Source of the DNA: Amaranthus tricolor | Lineage: Eukaryota > Streptophyta > Magnoliopsida > Caryophyllales > Amaranthaceae | Reading direction: 5' to 3' | Assembly: GCF_026212465.1 (NCBI RefSeq) | Contig: NC_080052.1 | Span: 30,984,326 to 31,048,325, forward strand | DNA length: 64,000 bases | The notes under the pieces: generated by a model | The model's input: the letters and a program-made list of their open reading frames with translations, nothing else | Databases searched by the model: none | Told to the model about the DNA's origin: nothing | Made by a program: the position numbers and the translations under genes | Part shown: positions 38,101 to 50,200 of the stretch, piece by piece | How positions within the stretch are numbered: the first letter of the stretch is position 1 | Layout: every line of letters begins with the position of its first letter

Positions 38101-40330
38101 GATCACTTAAGTAATTGCAAAAACAAACAAAACAAGGCACTATATACCAACATGCAGGCGTGTTACAACCCATACTATACCAATGCAGATACACGGTGGC
38201 TTGACTTTTTCGAGGAGCCACCTAAATCTAAAGGGGTTGACACTAATCTCGTAGTGATGGATAGGCGGTCAAATACAACAATTTTTGGGTTTGAAGCATC
38301 CTTTCACATCGTGGCATCACACTTATTCGAAGAAATATTAGTATTGCATAACTTTAGAGATCAAATATTTGTGAGCAATTTTGGAAAGAATTATTACGTT
38401 TACACAGCACTAAACTCAAAAAATTCACCTCTTACCACCCTCAAACTAATGGGCAAACATTATTGAGGTGCTTTGCGAATGGGCTCTAGAAGTTAACAAT
38501 TGGGGTGCTTAGAAACTACTGGAAGACTTAAATTCGCTTGGCAAAAACTTGGGGTATGAAGAAGGTAGTTTATGGATAAGAATATCTGACACTGAAAAGT
38601 AAGGTAAACAAATGTTATATGCAAAAACAATAGTTCATAATTTATAATTGATAACTTCCTCATAATATCACTGCATAGGGTAGATTGCAAGCAAAGCAAG
38701 GTAGATATCACAAGCATCCTGAGGCCAAATCTAAAGATCAATAACCAGGGAAACAAGAAAACCTTAACTTTTATATTCTCAAGCATTATAGTTACCTTTC
38801 TATTTCAGTGCTTCCGTCTGAATGGTTAACTGGCTGAGAACGGGACTTTAAGTTCAACTTTGGACGCTCTACAGCCCCTTGCCCTGCTTCACTGCCACTT
38901 ACCCCTGGCTTTCTGTGACTTGATTCACTGCTGCTCGGTCTAGCAATCACATGCCCTGGATTTTCAAGGACACTTGCAGCTTCTGAGTGAATAGTATCAA
39001 TCTGCTGTTGAGAACCCTATATGGACACATAAAGACAAGCATTACAATAACCATTCACCATGGAGTACGTAAACACCCATCAATCATCAAACATACCAAG
39101 CATACCTGACTATGCACAACTACAGGTGCCTCTTGAATTTCTAGCGGCTTTGTTCTTGGAAGCAGCTTTAACTTGGGCCTTTCAGACACTTCTGGAGGCT
39201 GTAGCAACTCAGAAGCCCCAAATGTCGCTTCAGGGAAAACTGGTTGACCCTCATTAGTAAACAATACAGAATTCTGCGCAGGAGAATGCACTCTCTCACC
39301 ACTATGCATCTCCTTAAAACTACCTCTATTCACTTCTATTCCAAGAGACCTTTTACTCATAAAACTAACACCACCATCTACATACGAGTCTTTCTCCCAA
39401 CCATAAAAACTATTAGGAGACTCCAAAGGCCTTATAACCTCTACCTCCACCATGTTTTGCACAGGCTTAGTTTGCCATCTACCCGACGAAATCTTATCCA
39501 GCGCACTCGCCTGCGCAAATTCAGAAACCAAGCTCTGCCTACTCCTAGTAGAAGACACAAACTCACCCACTCCATTCGCCTCTTTTCTAGCACCCCACAC
39601 ATTTGGCCGAGAGCTCACACCTACATCCGACTGACCTCCCTCTACAACCCTAGCCGAGTAAGAACTCCCACTAATTCCACCAATTTGAGCACCCACCGGC
39701 CCCAAACTCGACTGCACAGAAACCTTCCTATTATCGACTCGTGGCTCCAAAAGCATAACCGAACCCCCAAAACTCTCATCACTAACAGTCCTACGAGGGG
39801 GAGGAGGTCCACCACCATCAAGCGGTTTTCTCTCATCCTCATCAAAATTCCTACCTATATTAACACTACTAGTAAGAAAAGGAGTTTTACAATCATCCAA
39901 ATTCCTAACGGAACTCGACGAGCGAGGGCGCAAACGATGATCAGATCGACCCGCTCCAATTGAATTCCCCCAAACATTTGGACGATCAAAAACGGATCGA
40001 TCAGTCGGTCTCACAATCCTGTTTGAAAAAACTAGGGATTTCAATCACAATCAAAGTCACAGTCACAAACGCAAATCTAATCCAAATAAAAAGTTCTTTA
40101 CTACAAACAAATTCAAGAAATAAAAAATCAATCCAATTGAAACAGTTGTTTAAATCTTGCGGCATACAAAAAATAAATGAGTAAGAAAATGAGTAAAAAG
40201 AAAAAGAAAAAGAAAAGAAAAAGACATACAGGCCAGGAGCAGAAGGAAGAGAAATGTCGGAAGGAATAGAACCGCCATGAAAGTCCTTGAGAGTCATAGT
40301 GCTACCGCTAAAAGCTTTTTTCTTCGACAT
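35153..40330 (-). CDS. eIF4B-like plant translation initiation factor-related protein
   Basis: eIF4B assists the eIF4A/eIF4F helicase during 5' UTR scanning in the cytosol; the plant family is large, disordered and poorly conserved. Six minus-strand exons with matched phases: 40330-40230, 40018-39106, 39016-38796, 36772-36736, 36310-36246, 35630-35153, giving 604 residues. The start MSKKKAFSGSTMTLKDFHGG leads to PSAPGLIVRPTDRS across intron 1. RPNVWG occurs twice in exon 2. Basic ERPKLKLLPRTKPLE and ERPKLNLKSRSQP repeats end exons 2 and 3. The LFGGARPREMVLKERGVDD box spans exons 4 and 5 and is the best family marker. The C-terminus is rich in Arg, Ser and Gln and ends AQINGY. The whole chain looks disordered apart from that box. 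A 2-kb intron 3 holds gypsy debris and intron 5 a tandem duplication, without breaking any exon. I recognise the eIF4B-type motif but not a specific named gene. Confidence 0.85.
35726..36169. repeat. Tandem duplication with poly-C tracts in intron 5
   Basis: Copy 1 (35726-35922) and copy 2 (35923-36169) both run TCCATTTTCCATCTTGATAC ... ACAAGCCCCCC ... TTGATGCTATCAAAACACATG and differ at only a few bases. Copy 2 has an extra internal duplicate of CTTCTCTTTGCTTCCCAG and a second C tract. The near-identity implies a recent event. Confidence 0.9.
37110..38600 (+). pseudogene. Ty3/gypsy polymerase debris inside intron 3 of the eIF4B-like gene
   Basis: At about 37205-37260 the plus strand reads SMDEEKVKAIKNWPQP, then a stop and NVGE, the segment just after the reverse transcriptase core of gypsy elements. 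At 38160-38470 it reads integrase wording in broken frames: LDFFEEPPKSKGVDTNLVVM, then DQIFVSNFGK and, in the next frame, HPQTNGQT. Some 900 bp of AT-rich, LTR-like DNA separates the two, with a recurring GAAGCGAAAGTTGA/AAGCGAAAGATGAGATTA word at 37625-37760. Opposite in sense to the host gene. Inactive. Confidence 0.7.
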
Positions 40331-40985
40331 CTTTATTCTTATGTAATTCGTAATTAACGAGATGAGAAAAGTTGTATAATCTGGCGACTTGTGATTGCAA
40401 TTTTATAAGTTTAGTTTGGGTTGCGAAATTGGGGAATTAGTAATGACGAAAACGAAAAGGGCAACAGAAGCGCGAACGTATAAAAATGGAAGTTATCAAT
40501 AGTCATCACTCCTTACTAAATAAATGTAAGATTTGCTACTAGTTTTATACGTGAAAAGCTTATTCCAATAATGTACTCAAATTTGATTATGTATTTTGGA
40601 TTGGTTTAAAATTATATTTTGTATTTACATTGTATTATATTGTAATTTTAAATTTATTTTCAAGTTAGATTAAAGTTGGATTCGATTAAAAAATCAGATA
40701 AATATTATTGAATTGTTAGGTTTATTTCAAATACCTCTAACTTTGTCGCTCTCAAATGTCTCAATTTACCTCATATGTAACTTTAGATTGCTCATTCATT
40801 TTGCATTATTTTCCGATTTAAAAATTAACTCGCAACTTTGTTTTTAGTTTCATTCATATAATTTAACCCACTTTTAATTTAATTCACACTTGTAATCTCT
40901 CTTTTTCTTTATTATTTAATATTCCCTTTTTTCTGAAAAACGACTTATTTTCTCTTTGATATTAATTCAAAAGGACGGAGGGTCT
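40331..40985. other. 5' flank of the eIF4B-like gene
   Basis: This region should hold its promoter and 5' UTR. I see no clear TATA box. No other gene. Confidence 0.4.
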
Positions 40986-40989
40986 GTTC

Positions 40990-41145
40990 TCTTCGTTTGA
41001 TCTGATTAAATCTGATCTAAATTTACTAAGGTCTGATCTGTTCCGATCAAATTTGGCCTGGTTCAGTCTGATCTGATCTGAATCTTTCTGATCTAATATA
41101 ATATGGTCTGGTCTGATCTGATCTGATCTGGTTTGGTCTGATCTG
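40990..41145. repeat. CTGAT/GATCTG low-complexity array
   Basis: Repeated TCTGATC, GGTCTGATC and GATCTGATCTG words in imperfect tandem over about 155 bp, directly before a long ATT-rich block. It is more GC-rich than its surroundings. No coding frame. Confidence 0.8.
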
Positions 41146-41860
<715 letters not shown>

Positions 41861-42350
41861 GACTAAAAACAAGAGATAGGCTGAAAGCCATTGGTGTTAT
41901 AGATGATGACTTATGTCCTATGTGTGGTGAGGCCAGTGAATCTGCAGATCATATATTCTTTCGCTGTCCTTGGAGTCGCCACTCGCCAGTGCCTTAGCAT
42001 CTTGAATTCATGGCTTGGAACCAATATATCCTCACTCTCTTCTATCAAACAAGCAAGTGGAAGGTGTCGAAATTTGAAAAGAAGGTGATTACAACCTCTC
42101 TGAATAGTCTCATTTATCAGATATGGAAGGCCCGTAATGATTCTGTCTGGAACTTCAAACTGATTTTGCCTAGTGTCCTTATGCAGTCTGTGAAGTTAGA
42201 AGTTAAGCATCGACTCTATAGTTTATATCCTTACTGTGTGAAGGATGTTATTTCGTTGTTTTGAGCTCTATGGCTTGTATTTAAGGCTCTGCCTTCTTTT
42301 TGGTGTCTGTAATGACTTTGTTTTGGAATAAATTTTCTTCTTCCCAAAAA
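41861..42350 (+). mobile_element. 5'-truncated L1-type LINE, 3' end
   Basis: The plus strand encodes RLKAIGVIDDDLCPMCGEAS then SADHIFFRCPWS, the zf-RVT zinc-binding module (Cys, Cys, His, Cys) found at the end of plant L1-type reverse transcriptases. The frame breaks just after it and resumes with LNSLIYQIWKARNDSVWNFK. The 3' end carries TTGTATTTAAGGCTCTGCC and GGAATAAATTTTCTTC and finishes in an A-rich tail (42346-42376). A 5' truncation into TTA repeats and an A tail are typical of LINE insertion. Confidence 0.8.
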
Positions 42351-42376
42351 AAAATAAAAAATAAAAAATAAAAAAA

Positions 42377-43020
42377 ATTAATAATAAATAATAATAGTCT
42401 TTTCTACTTTCCTACAAAACTTTTACAAAAATTATACTTATATCAAAAGTTATGCGGGTATAGAGAGTATTTTACAAAAAAAAAATCCTTAAAGTAAAGT
42501 AACAGTTTAGGTAGTGTTTAAATACGGTCTACATAGTTGTTTTCATGTGTTACAATTTGAGGTGTTCTTAAATTTGAATTAATATTGTAAGATTCTTTCT
42601 ATATTTTTTCATCAAATTGTAATTTGACGGTTATCATAACTTGTACTTTTATCAATCAATAATTATTCACACAACTAACTAGACATACAATTATCTAACA
42701 ATTGCAATTAAACAACTACATGCTATAGCTACCACATGATATTTCATACAAACTAGCATATCATTTTCATGTAAATAAATCTATTTTGTAAAGTACGTTT
42801 TTTTCTCCCCAATTTTTTCGTTATCAAATGATACCACTCCTTTAAGCTGTAAACAATTGAGAATAAACTTTATGAATTTTTTTAAAAACTTGACAAGCAC
42901 GAGCATGTACGTGTAAAGAGCTTTAAAAAGTTTAAAATGATTGATGATTAATTGAATAGAAATTATATTCTAATTATAAAACCAAATTATCTAGAAGATA
43001 CATGAGAATTGAATAATAAC
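42377..43020. other. AT-rich intergenic DNA, no gene seen
   Basis: Nothing supported. Its last five bases (43016-43020, ATAAC) are the left target duplication of the chromovirus that follows. Confidence 0.6.
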
Positions 43021-44648
43021 TGTAACACCCCGAAATTTTCCCCGATATATTAAATAATTTGCTAGTAATATTATTATTTTTATTATTATTATTCTTTTTA
43101 GAAAAAAATATTTCATTTATGTCCAAATCTTTTCCTAATCTATCTTTAATTTCAAAAAAAAAAAAAAATAAAAAAAAAAAAAAGGGTAATGGCAAAGGTT
43201 GGCCGGCCATATGGGAATATTTGGAGGATTTGTAACTTCCATTTGAGTAAATGGAAGGTTAAGGAAATTATTATAATAAAATCTCATAAATCCTTAATCA
43301 ATTCTTTTCCTTTCCTTATTCCTTTCCTTAACCTTTTACATTACTCATTTTCATTTTCAAATTTCAATTTGCAAGTAAGAAAAAAAAAAAAAAAAACACA
43401 CTCCTTTTTCCCTCACATTCTCACGCCTAACCTTCATCAATTCATCAATTTTGGTTCATAAAATTTTGGTGTTAATCTTGAGCAATTGTAAGTAATTCTT
43501 AAACTAGTTTTATTTTTAAGTTTTAATTTAAATTTCTATGTTTTATATGTGTGATTTTATGGTTTATGAGTTTGTTCATGAATTAAAAATTCATGTGTAG
43601 ATGTATGATGTTTTCTATTTAAATTTAATACATGATTTTAGGGTTTTAGATGTATGATGTTTTTTCTACTTAAATTTAATATATGATTTTAGGGTTTTAG
43701 ATTTGTGCACATGTGTGTGAAGAATTGTTTGATGAATGATTGAAATATATATATATACATATATATATATATAAATAAATATATATATATATATACATAA
43801 AAAAATGGTTGTTCATATAAAAAAAAAATATAATACATGTGTATGTGGTGATGGAAATTTATTTTTTTTTATTGAATAATAGAGAAGTATAATGTTGATA
43901 GAGGAAAAATTACATGTATATATATGTGATGTATTTGTGTGTGAACATTGGAGTAAAAAGAATTATTTTTGAGAAAAGTATAAATAATTAATTAAAATTT
44001 ATTTTTTTGTATGTGATCATGGAAATTATGTAAATTTTATTGTTTAGATTTATTAAAGAATAAAGCATTGAAATTTTATATTTTTGGTGATAAAAAATGG
44101 AATCCCGTAGGTTTGGTAAATAGTGGAAAATTTGTGTTTTTGGAGCATTTTTGGCTTTGAAATTAAGTTAAAAATACTTATACTATGTTATAAATTATGA
44201 AATTTGGTACCCGGGGGTTTTGACGCCTTCCGGACGCAACGGTGAAGTCGGATTTTCAGTTTGACAGTATTAAGATGAGTTTCTGGACAGAATGTATAAG
44301 CTGTCCAGTTTTGTGTTTATACCATGTTGTAGTATGTGATGGATGTTCATATTGTGTGTAGCATTCTAGGTATGGACGTAATTGAATATGTGTGTTATGT
44401 GTGATTGAGGAAAATGTGTATGTGTGCTTATTTCCCGAATACGATTGAACTTTGTAGGAAGTCGGTTCGTGACCGGGAATTGATTGAGACGCTTGCGAGT
44501 TGGTTATTTCGTTTAAGGTATGTACACGCAGCGTGGTTCGCAATAGATCGATGTATCATGTATTAATGATACCCAAAAGTAAGGCATGGGTATATAGAAC
44601 GAATAATGCTATCGTTCGAATCAATAATTCTATACATTGTTATGATAA

Positions 44649-44803
44649 GTAGAGGTAGTATGTCCTCAATAACTTAAGTAGAGGTAGTATGTCCTCACTA
44701 ACTCAAAAGTGGACGTAGTATGACGTCAATCTTTATATATTGTTTTGAAAGTAGAGGTAGTATGACCTCACTAACTTAAAAAGTGGACGTAGTATGTCGT
44801 CAA
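44649..44803 (+). repeat. LTR tandem array of GAGGTAGTATG/GGACGTAGTATG units
   Basis: Five units of about 30 bp, spaced unevenly, alternate GAGGTAGTATGTCCTCA and GGACGTAGTATGACGTCA, each a short imperfect palindrome. One holds the full bZIP-type palindrome TGACGTCA (44721-44728). The same array is in the 3' LTR at about 53829-53984. Tandem motifs in LTRs often act as enhancers; that role is inferred here. Confidence 0.8.
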
Positions 44804-44966
44804 TTGGTGGAAAAGAATTACTCGCGGCATATGAGGGCTTTATGAGCCACCGCGGGGGTATGCATACTTAACCATAGGCACCGAAGTATGGCGAGTGTCT
44901 ATGGTAGAGGCTTGCTTAGGGGTTAGCTCCCCCTAATGTATTGTCTCACTTATGGAGTTTGGTGTG

Positions 44967-45050
44967 TACCGGCAGTATGGCTGGAAAGTACCGGCAGTAT
45001 GGCTGGATAGTACTGGCAGTATGGCCGGATAGTACAGCAATATAGCTGAC
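44967..45050 (+). repeat. LTR tandem array of TACCGGCAGTATGGCTGG units
   Basis: About three and a half units of 22-25 bp with small changes (TACTGGCAGTATGGCCGG, TACAGCAATATAGCTG). Present again in the 3' LTR at about 54148-54231. Confidence 0.8.
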
Positions 45051-45602
45051 TAACTTATACATGAAAATAAATATTCTTAATAAGTATGATCAAGCGTACG
45101 GTTCTGTGAATTGTTAATTAATCAAATTAAACTTTCTCGATGTTATTATTTATTGGTATGCGACTTTCGCTGACGTGTGCTTTTGGTCTTAACGACCCTG
45201 CGATGATGTTGTGTCCTATCTGGGCAATGACTAGCAGTAAGTTAAGTTGCAGGTCTGGGGAGTGAGGATTGTCCCTTGAAGAAATAAATTATTAGAGTAA
45301 AGAAGTCTTAATAAGAACTTCTAAATTTAGTTTAAAGAGCATTTGGTTTTTATGAGGCGACTTTCGCTCTCAAGTTGTAATAAGTAGATTTGACTTTTCG
45401 TTTCTTATCCGCTGCTAAGTATTTCTTATTATCTGATAGTTTTAAATAACGCTAATAGAACTCGATCCGCACGTTTCCTTAACTTCAAAACTGTTTTAAA
45501 CTGTTTCTAACATCCCGGTTTGACTCGGATTGCAGTTTGTTCCGTTTTTAAAAGATCATCTTCTCTTTTCGTACGACCCGAGTTATTCCGAGATGTTACA
45601 AC

Positions 45603-45614
45603 TGGTATCAGAGC
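45603..45614 (+). other. Primer binding site of the chromovirus
   Basis: TGGTATCAGAGC, complementary to the 3' end of initiator tRNA-Met, 2 bp inside the 5' LTR. Confidence 0.9.
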
Positions 45615-45894
45615 GGGAGTTTTATTTAGTGTTATTTATCTATATCGATAGACTAACGTTAAAAAAAAAAAAAAAAAAATTAACGAGAGTAAAAGGGGTA
45701 GACATTAAGGGGATATGACGTGTTATGCTTTGTGTCTTTAAGCATGATATCATGGATAACTTGATGTGTGCATGATAGGACCTTTGTGTCTATATCTCTG
45801 ATGATTTGAAATATCTACCCTTGTCTTATCTTAGAAATTGATTGTTTTGTTTTCTCTCCTTGTGAGTCAGGAAGTTCGATCTTTATCTTCTCTC

Positions 45895-46803
45895 ATGGAT
45901 AAAGGAAAAAGACCGGCCGATGAGGGAATTAATACCCGAGATGAACCCTGGAGAGTTTTAGATAATGCCCCAATTTGGGCAGAAATAGAGGCTCAGGGAA
46001 TTTGGGATAGAAAAGAGGGAGAATGTGATTTGGATTACGCCCGACGTATGGAAATGATTTTCAAAAAGTCCAAACAGGTGTATGAGGGGATAATGGAAAA
46101 AGAAACTAATACATTGATGGGGATGATTGATGAGTTTCACCTAGAGTTTGACAGGAGGGTAAGAGCATTGCAATCTGAGGGTCGTAACGGAGTTGACGTT
46201 CCAGGGTCTAGTGGGGCAAGGAGAGATAATAGGGAGGAGGATGTTCACATAGTAGACCCTGACCCAATGCCATTTATAATCTTTGAGGGGTTGGACTTCG
46301 AGAGGGATCCAGAGGAGGACCCAGAAGAGGATCCAGAAGAGGACCCAGAGGAGGATCCAGAAGAGGATCCAGAAGAGGACCCGGAGGAGGAGGACCCCGA
46401 TGAGGATCCAGAAGAGGAATTTGAGGAGCAGGGAGAATTAATGGAGGAGGATCCTTTAGGAGTGGTAGAAGATCCTGATGAGGGGGAACTAGCTTATAGA
46501 GCTGGAATGATGAGTGATGATGATAGTGAGCATATTATTTTAGGGGGTTGGCCGGTGAGACGAGAGGATCTTATGAGTGAGGAAGAGAGTGAAATTATGA
46601 TGTGGGAAGAGGAACCACCCGAACCAATAATTGTAGAGCTTTCTGATTCTGAAGAACGACTTTCTATGAGTGATTCCTTATCTGTGGGAACCCCTTCTGA
46701 TTCCGATAGCGCGTCTAGCGATGACTCTGATGATGCTGATTTTGACCCTGATCAATACATGGAGGATCGGGACCGCATGGATGCATCACCTTTATTTGCC
46801 TGA
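45895..46803 (+). CDS. Acidic accessory ORF of the chromovirus, unknown function
   Basis: This open frame lies between the primer site and gag-pol, in the sense direction. It is open from 45838; I prefer the ATG at 45895 (MDKGKRPADEG, 302 residues) because it has G at +4 and the earlier ATG precedes a strong GTGAGT donor-like word at 45861. The N-terminal third is helical in character (ARRMEMIFKKSKQVYEG, IDEFHLEFDRRVRAL). The centre carries about seven DPEE tetrapeptides, coded by a 12-bp tandem unit at about 46310-46395. The C-terminal third is Asp, Glu and Ser rich (SDSASSDDSDDADFDPDQYM) and resembles casein-kinase-type acidic tails. No retroviral domain is visible. An in-frame ORF this long without stops suggests selection or recent origin. 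It is not one of the standard Tekay genes I know; it could be a captured host gene or a split-off gag part. Confidence 0.7.
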   Translation: MDKGKRPADEGINTRDEPWRVLDNAPIWAEIEAQGIWDRKEGECDLDYARRMEMIFKKSKQVYEGIMEKETNTLMGMIDEFHLEFDRRVRALQSEGRNGVDVPGSSGARRDNREEDVHIVDPDPMPFIIFEGLDFERDPEEDPEEDPEEDPEEDPEEDPEEDPEEEDPDEDPEEEFEEQGELMEEDPLGVVEDPDEGELAYRAGMMSDDDSEHIILGGWPVRREDLMSEEESEIMMWEEEPPEPIIVELSDSEERLSMSDSLSVGTPSDSDSASSDDSDDADFDPDQYMEDRDRMDASPLFA

Positions 46804-47243
46804 TTGTTTTTCCTTTATTTGACTATGCATGTGTTTGAGTTCATATGTCTTGTCCCTTAGTAGAATAAATTGCGAACAATTTTGTTGATTGGATGATTTG
46901 GTTGATTATCTCGGACTTTTGTAGTTTTGAACAATGGCTATGTGGGAAATTATACCCAAGTATTCTTTCTAGATTGGAAGTATATGGTTTATTTGTTTTG
47001 AATTTGAATTTTGATTTCTTTTTATTTGATAATATAAACATTTAAAAGTAGAATCGATTCAGAGTTGTGTTTATGGAAAATAAATAAATCCGATTATAGA
47101 CTTATTGTTCAACCTTTTTACCTTTAGGGCTACTACCTTGTATATTTTAGAGCAATAACAGAATGAGTTTTTCCTTAAACCTCAAACGCTATAGAAATGT
47201 ATTTACACACCTTGTTTAAACCTTATGCAGTATACCTGCCATC
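46804..47243 (+). other. Spacer between accessory ORF and gag-pol, with splice-acceptor-like end
   Basis: Non-coding. It ends TTTAAACCTTATGCAG (CAG ends at 47230), a good plant acceptor, 13 bp before the gag-pol ATG. Paired with GTGAGT at 45861 it could splice out the accessory ORF. Inferred, not shown. Confidence 0.4.
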
Positions 47244-50200
47244 ATGCCACCCTTTTTGAGAAGGTCCGTGCCAAGAGGAAACTCTGATCGCGTACTTCGA
47301 AACCTAATCAAGGCCCTAGCTGGCGCAAGGAATCCGAGACCGAAATCCTTTGAGGATAAGGCTTCGTCAATTAGTAAGAGGATAGCCCAAAGTAAACCCT
47401 CGACTTATAGTGGGAAAGGGGAACCTTCTATGTTGGAAACCTGGCTAAGAGAATTTGATAAGCTTTTTAGCGTGGTGAGATGTCCTGCTGAGCTCATGGT
47501 TGACCAAGCCGCGTTTTTTCTAGTGGAAGACGCTGACTATTGGTGGACACATAGTAAGATGAGATTGATATCCGAAAACGACGGTGATTTAAGCTGGGAA
47601 GAATTTAAGGGGGCGTTGAGGGACCAATTCTATCCGCCTCGTGTTAGGAAGGACAAATCAAATGAGTTTGCTAGGTTCGAAATGGGAAACCTAACGGTAG
47701 ATGAGTATTATCAGAAATTTATGGAATACTTAAAGTTTTGCCCTGACGATGTCCCAACTGAGGGAAAGAAAATGCAGCGTTTTGAGTTAGGTCTATCGTA
47801 TGAGATCCAAAAACACATTGAGACCGATAGGTATGATACGTTAGACCAGCTTTATAAGAGAGCTGCGCAGATTGGGAATGTTATCAGGAAGGAAAAAGAG
47901 AAGTTGGGCCATAGCGGGGAAAAGAGAAAGGAACCCGTGTTTTATAATGATACGAATGCGAGTAATCAAGTCCAAAATCAATTTAAAAAGCACAGACCGT
48001 CTGGGGGCTTTCAGGAGAAAGGTTTCCATTCTGGTCAAAGCAGCAAGAGTGGGGGAAGTTTGAGGCTAGAGGCTAGAATGCAGAAGCCTTTATATGATCG
48101 TAATGGGAAAGAGAGAATCTTCAACTGTAGGAGATGCCACAAGAACCACCCAGGAAGGGACTGCAGGGGTGCGTTAGTGGACTGTTCTTACTGTGGTAAG
48201 CCGGGCCATAGATTGTACGAGTGTTATACTCGCATAGGACAACAAGAGTGGCAAGGGGGAAATCATAGAGGTTTCCAACAACAAAGAACCGCTAACGGAC
48301 GGGGTAGTAATGATGCTGGTAGGGGAAATCACAATGGTGGAAGTTTTGGCCGAAACTTGGGAGGTGCCTCAAACCCAAGGTTTTCGGGGCATAACTCCGG
48401 TCTTCAGCACCGACCGGGAAATGCTAGAAACGAGAATTTCTTTGCAAGCCAACGTGGGAATCAAGGAGGTGCTACTACTTCTACCCAGAACGACGGCAGG
48501 CTTTCAGCAGTTAACTCGAGAGAGGCAGCGCAGGCGACGGATGTGGTCATAGGTACGTTCTGTATTAATGAAAAATCCGTTAAAGTACTGTTTGATTCTG
48601 GTGCATCATGCTCGTTTGTTTCAAAGTCTAGAGTTAAGGACTTAGAATTGGAAAACCCCGAGGAAACATCTTTTTCAGTCTCTACTCCTTCCGGGGAGAT
48701 ATTTCATTGTGATACGTTATTCCGTGAAGTGCCGGTTAAGATAGGGAAAGTAAAATTTCCAAGTAATTTATTTTCTCTAGAAATGGATGACTTAAATATA
48801 ATACTTGGGATGGATTGGCTGAGTAGATATAAAGCGATAATAGATTGTGAAGAACAGTCAGTGACCTTAAGTGGACCTAGGGGGGAGAAGGTTAAATATA
48901 GGAGTCTTCCTAAGGGACCGAGGATAAAAATCGTATCATCATTAAAAGTCAAGAAGTTAATCAAGCAAGGGCAACCGTGGTTTCTGTGTAGTATAAGTAA
49001 AGAAGGGGAGCGGGAGTTGCAGCTGGAGAACATTCCAGTGGTCTGTGATTTTAGAGATGTCTTCCCAGAAGAACTCCCTGGTATGCCGCCAAGAAGGGAC
49101 GTGGATTTCTCGATTGATTTAATCCCTGGAACAGGGCCAATTTCAAAAGCTCCTTACCGAATGGCCCCAAAGGAGATGGAAGAATTGAAGGTCCAATTGG
49201 AAGAATTGCTAGAGAAGGGTTATATAAGACCTAGTGTGTCGCCTTGGGGAGCCCCAGTGTTGTTTGTAAGGAAAAAGGACGGAACGATGCGTCTCTGTAT
49301 TGATTACAGAGAACTTAATAAGGTCACTGTTAAGAATAAGTACCCGTTACCACGGATCGATGATCTTTTTGATCAGTTGCAAGGGGCAGGAGTCTTTTCC
49401 AAGATTGATCTGCGGTCCGGGTACCATCAGTTACGTATCAAGGAGGAGGATATTAGTAAATCAGCTTTTAGAACCAGATACGGACACTTTGAATTTACGG
49501 TGATGCCTTTTGGGTTGACAAATGCACCCGCAGCATTCATGGGGTTGATGAATCGGGTCTTTAACGCATACCTCGATAAGTGTGTGGTGGTGTTCATTGA
49601 TGATATTTTGGTATATTCCAAAAGTCAAGAAGAACATCGAGAGCATTTAAGGATGGTCTTGCAGATTCTACGAGAGAATCAGTTGTATGCTAAGTTTTCG
49701 AAGTGTGAATTTTGGTTAGAACAAGTGGCTTTTCTGGGTCACATTGTTTCTAAGGAGGGAATTTCCGTTGATCCAGCAAAAGTAGCAGCTGTCCGGGATT
49801 GGTCTACACCTCGGAATGTTACGGATATCCGGAGTTTCTTGGGATTAGCAGGATACTATCGTCGTTTTGTCAAGGACTTTTCTCGCATCGCGCGTCCACT
49901 AACAGCCTTGATGAAGAAGGAAAAGAAGTTCGAATGGACTGAGGATTGCGAGAAAGCATTTCAGTTATTAAAGGAGAGGTTAACTACAGCTCCTGTGTTG
50001 ACCTTACCTGACCCATCTTTGGAATACTCCGTCTACAGTGACGCTTCCAAACATGGATTAGGTTGTGTTTTAATGCAAGAGAGAAAGGTGGTGGCGTATG
50101 CTTCACGTCAACTAAGGACTCATGAGGTGAATTATCCAACACATGACTTGGAGTTAGCGGCTGTGGTTTTTGCATTGAAAATCTGGCGACATTATCTTTA

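Larger units (their letters stand above)
43021..45600 (+). repeat. 5' LTR of the chromovirus (2580 bp)
   Basis: Begins TGTAACACCCCG and ends GAGATGTTACA. Relative to the 3' LTR it lacks about 63 bp after ATTTCATTTAT (near 43119), the deletion ends sharing a short TTTAT/TTAT word. It should carry the promoter; no convincing TATA box is picked out among many TA-rich words. Confidence 0.95.

Noticed and set aside
38152..38466. A 104-residue plus-strand frame as a novel gene inside the eIF4B-like intron
   Set aside because: Its residues match decayed gypsy integrase in shifting frames, so it is transposon debris.
39244..39963. A 239-residue plus-strand open frame over the eIF4B-like gene
   Set aside because: It is antisense to exon 2, which has splice sites, family motifs and phase agreement; the plus-strand frame has no recognisable domain.
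44256..44543. A 95-residue minus-strand frame present in both chromovirus LTRs (also 53437-53724)
   Set aside because: It is identical only because the LTRs are duplicates; no domain, and low-complexity residue content.
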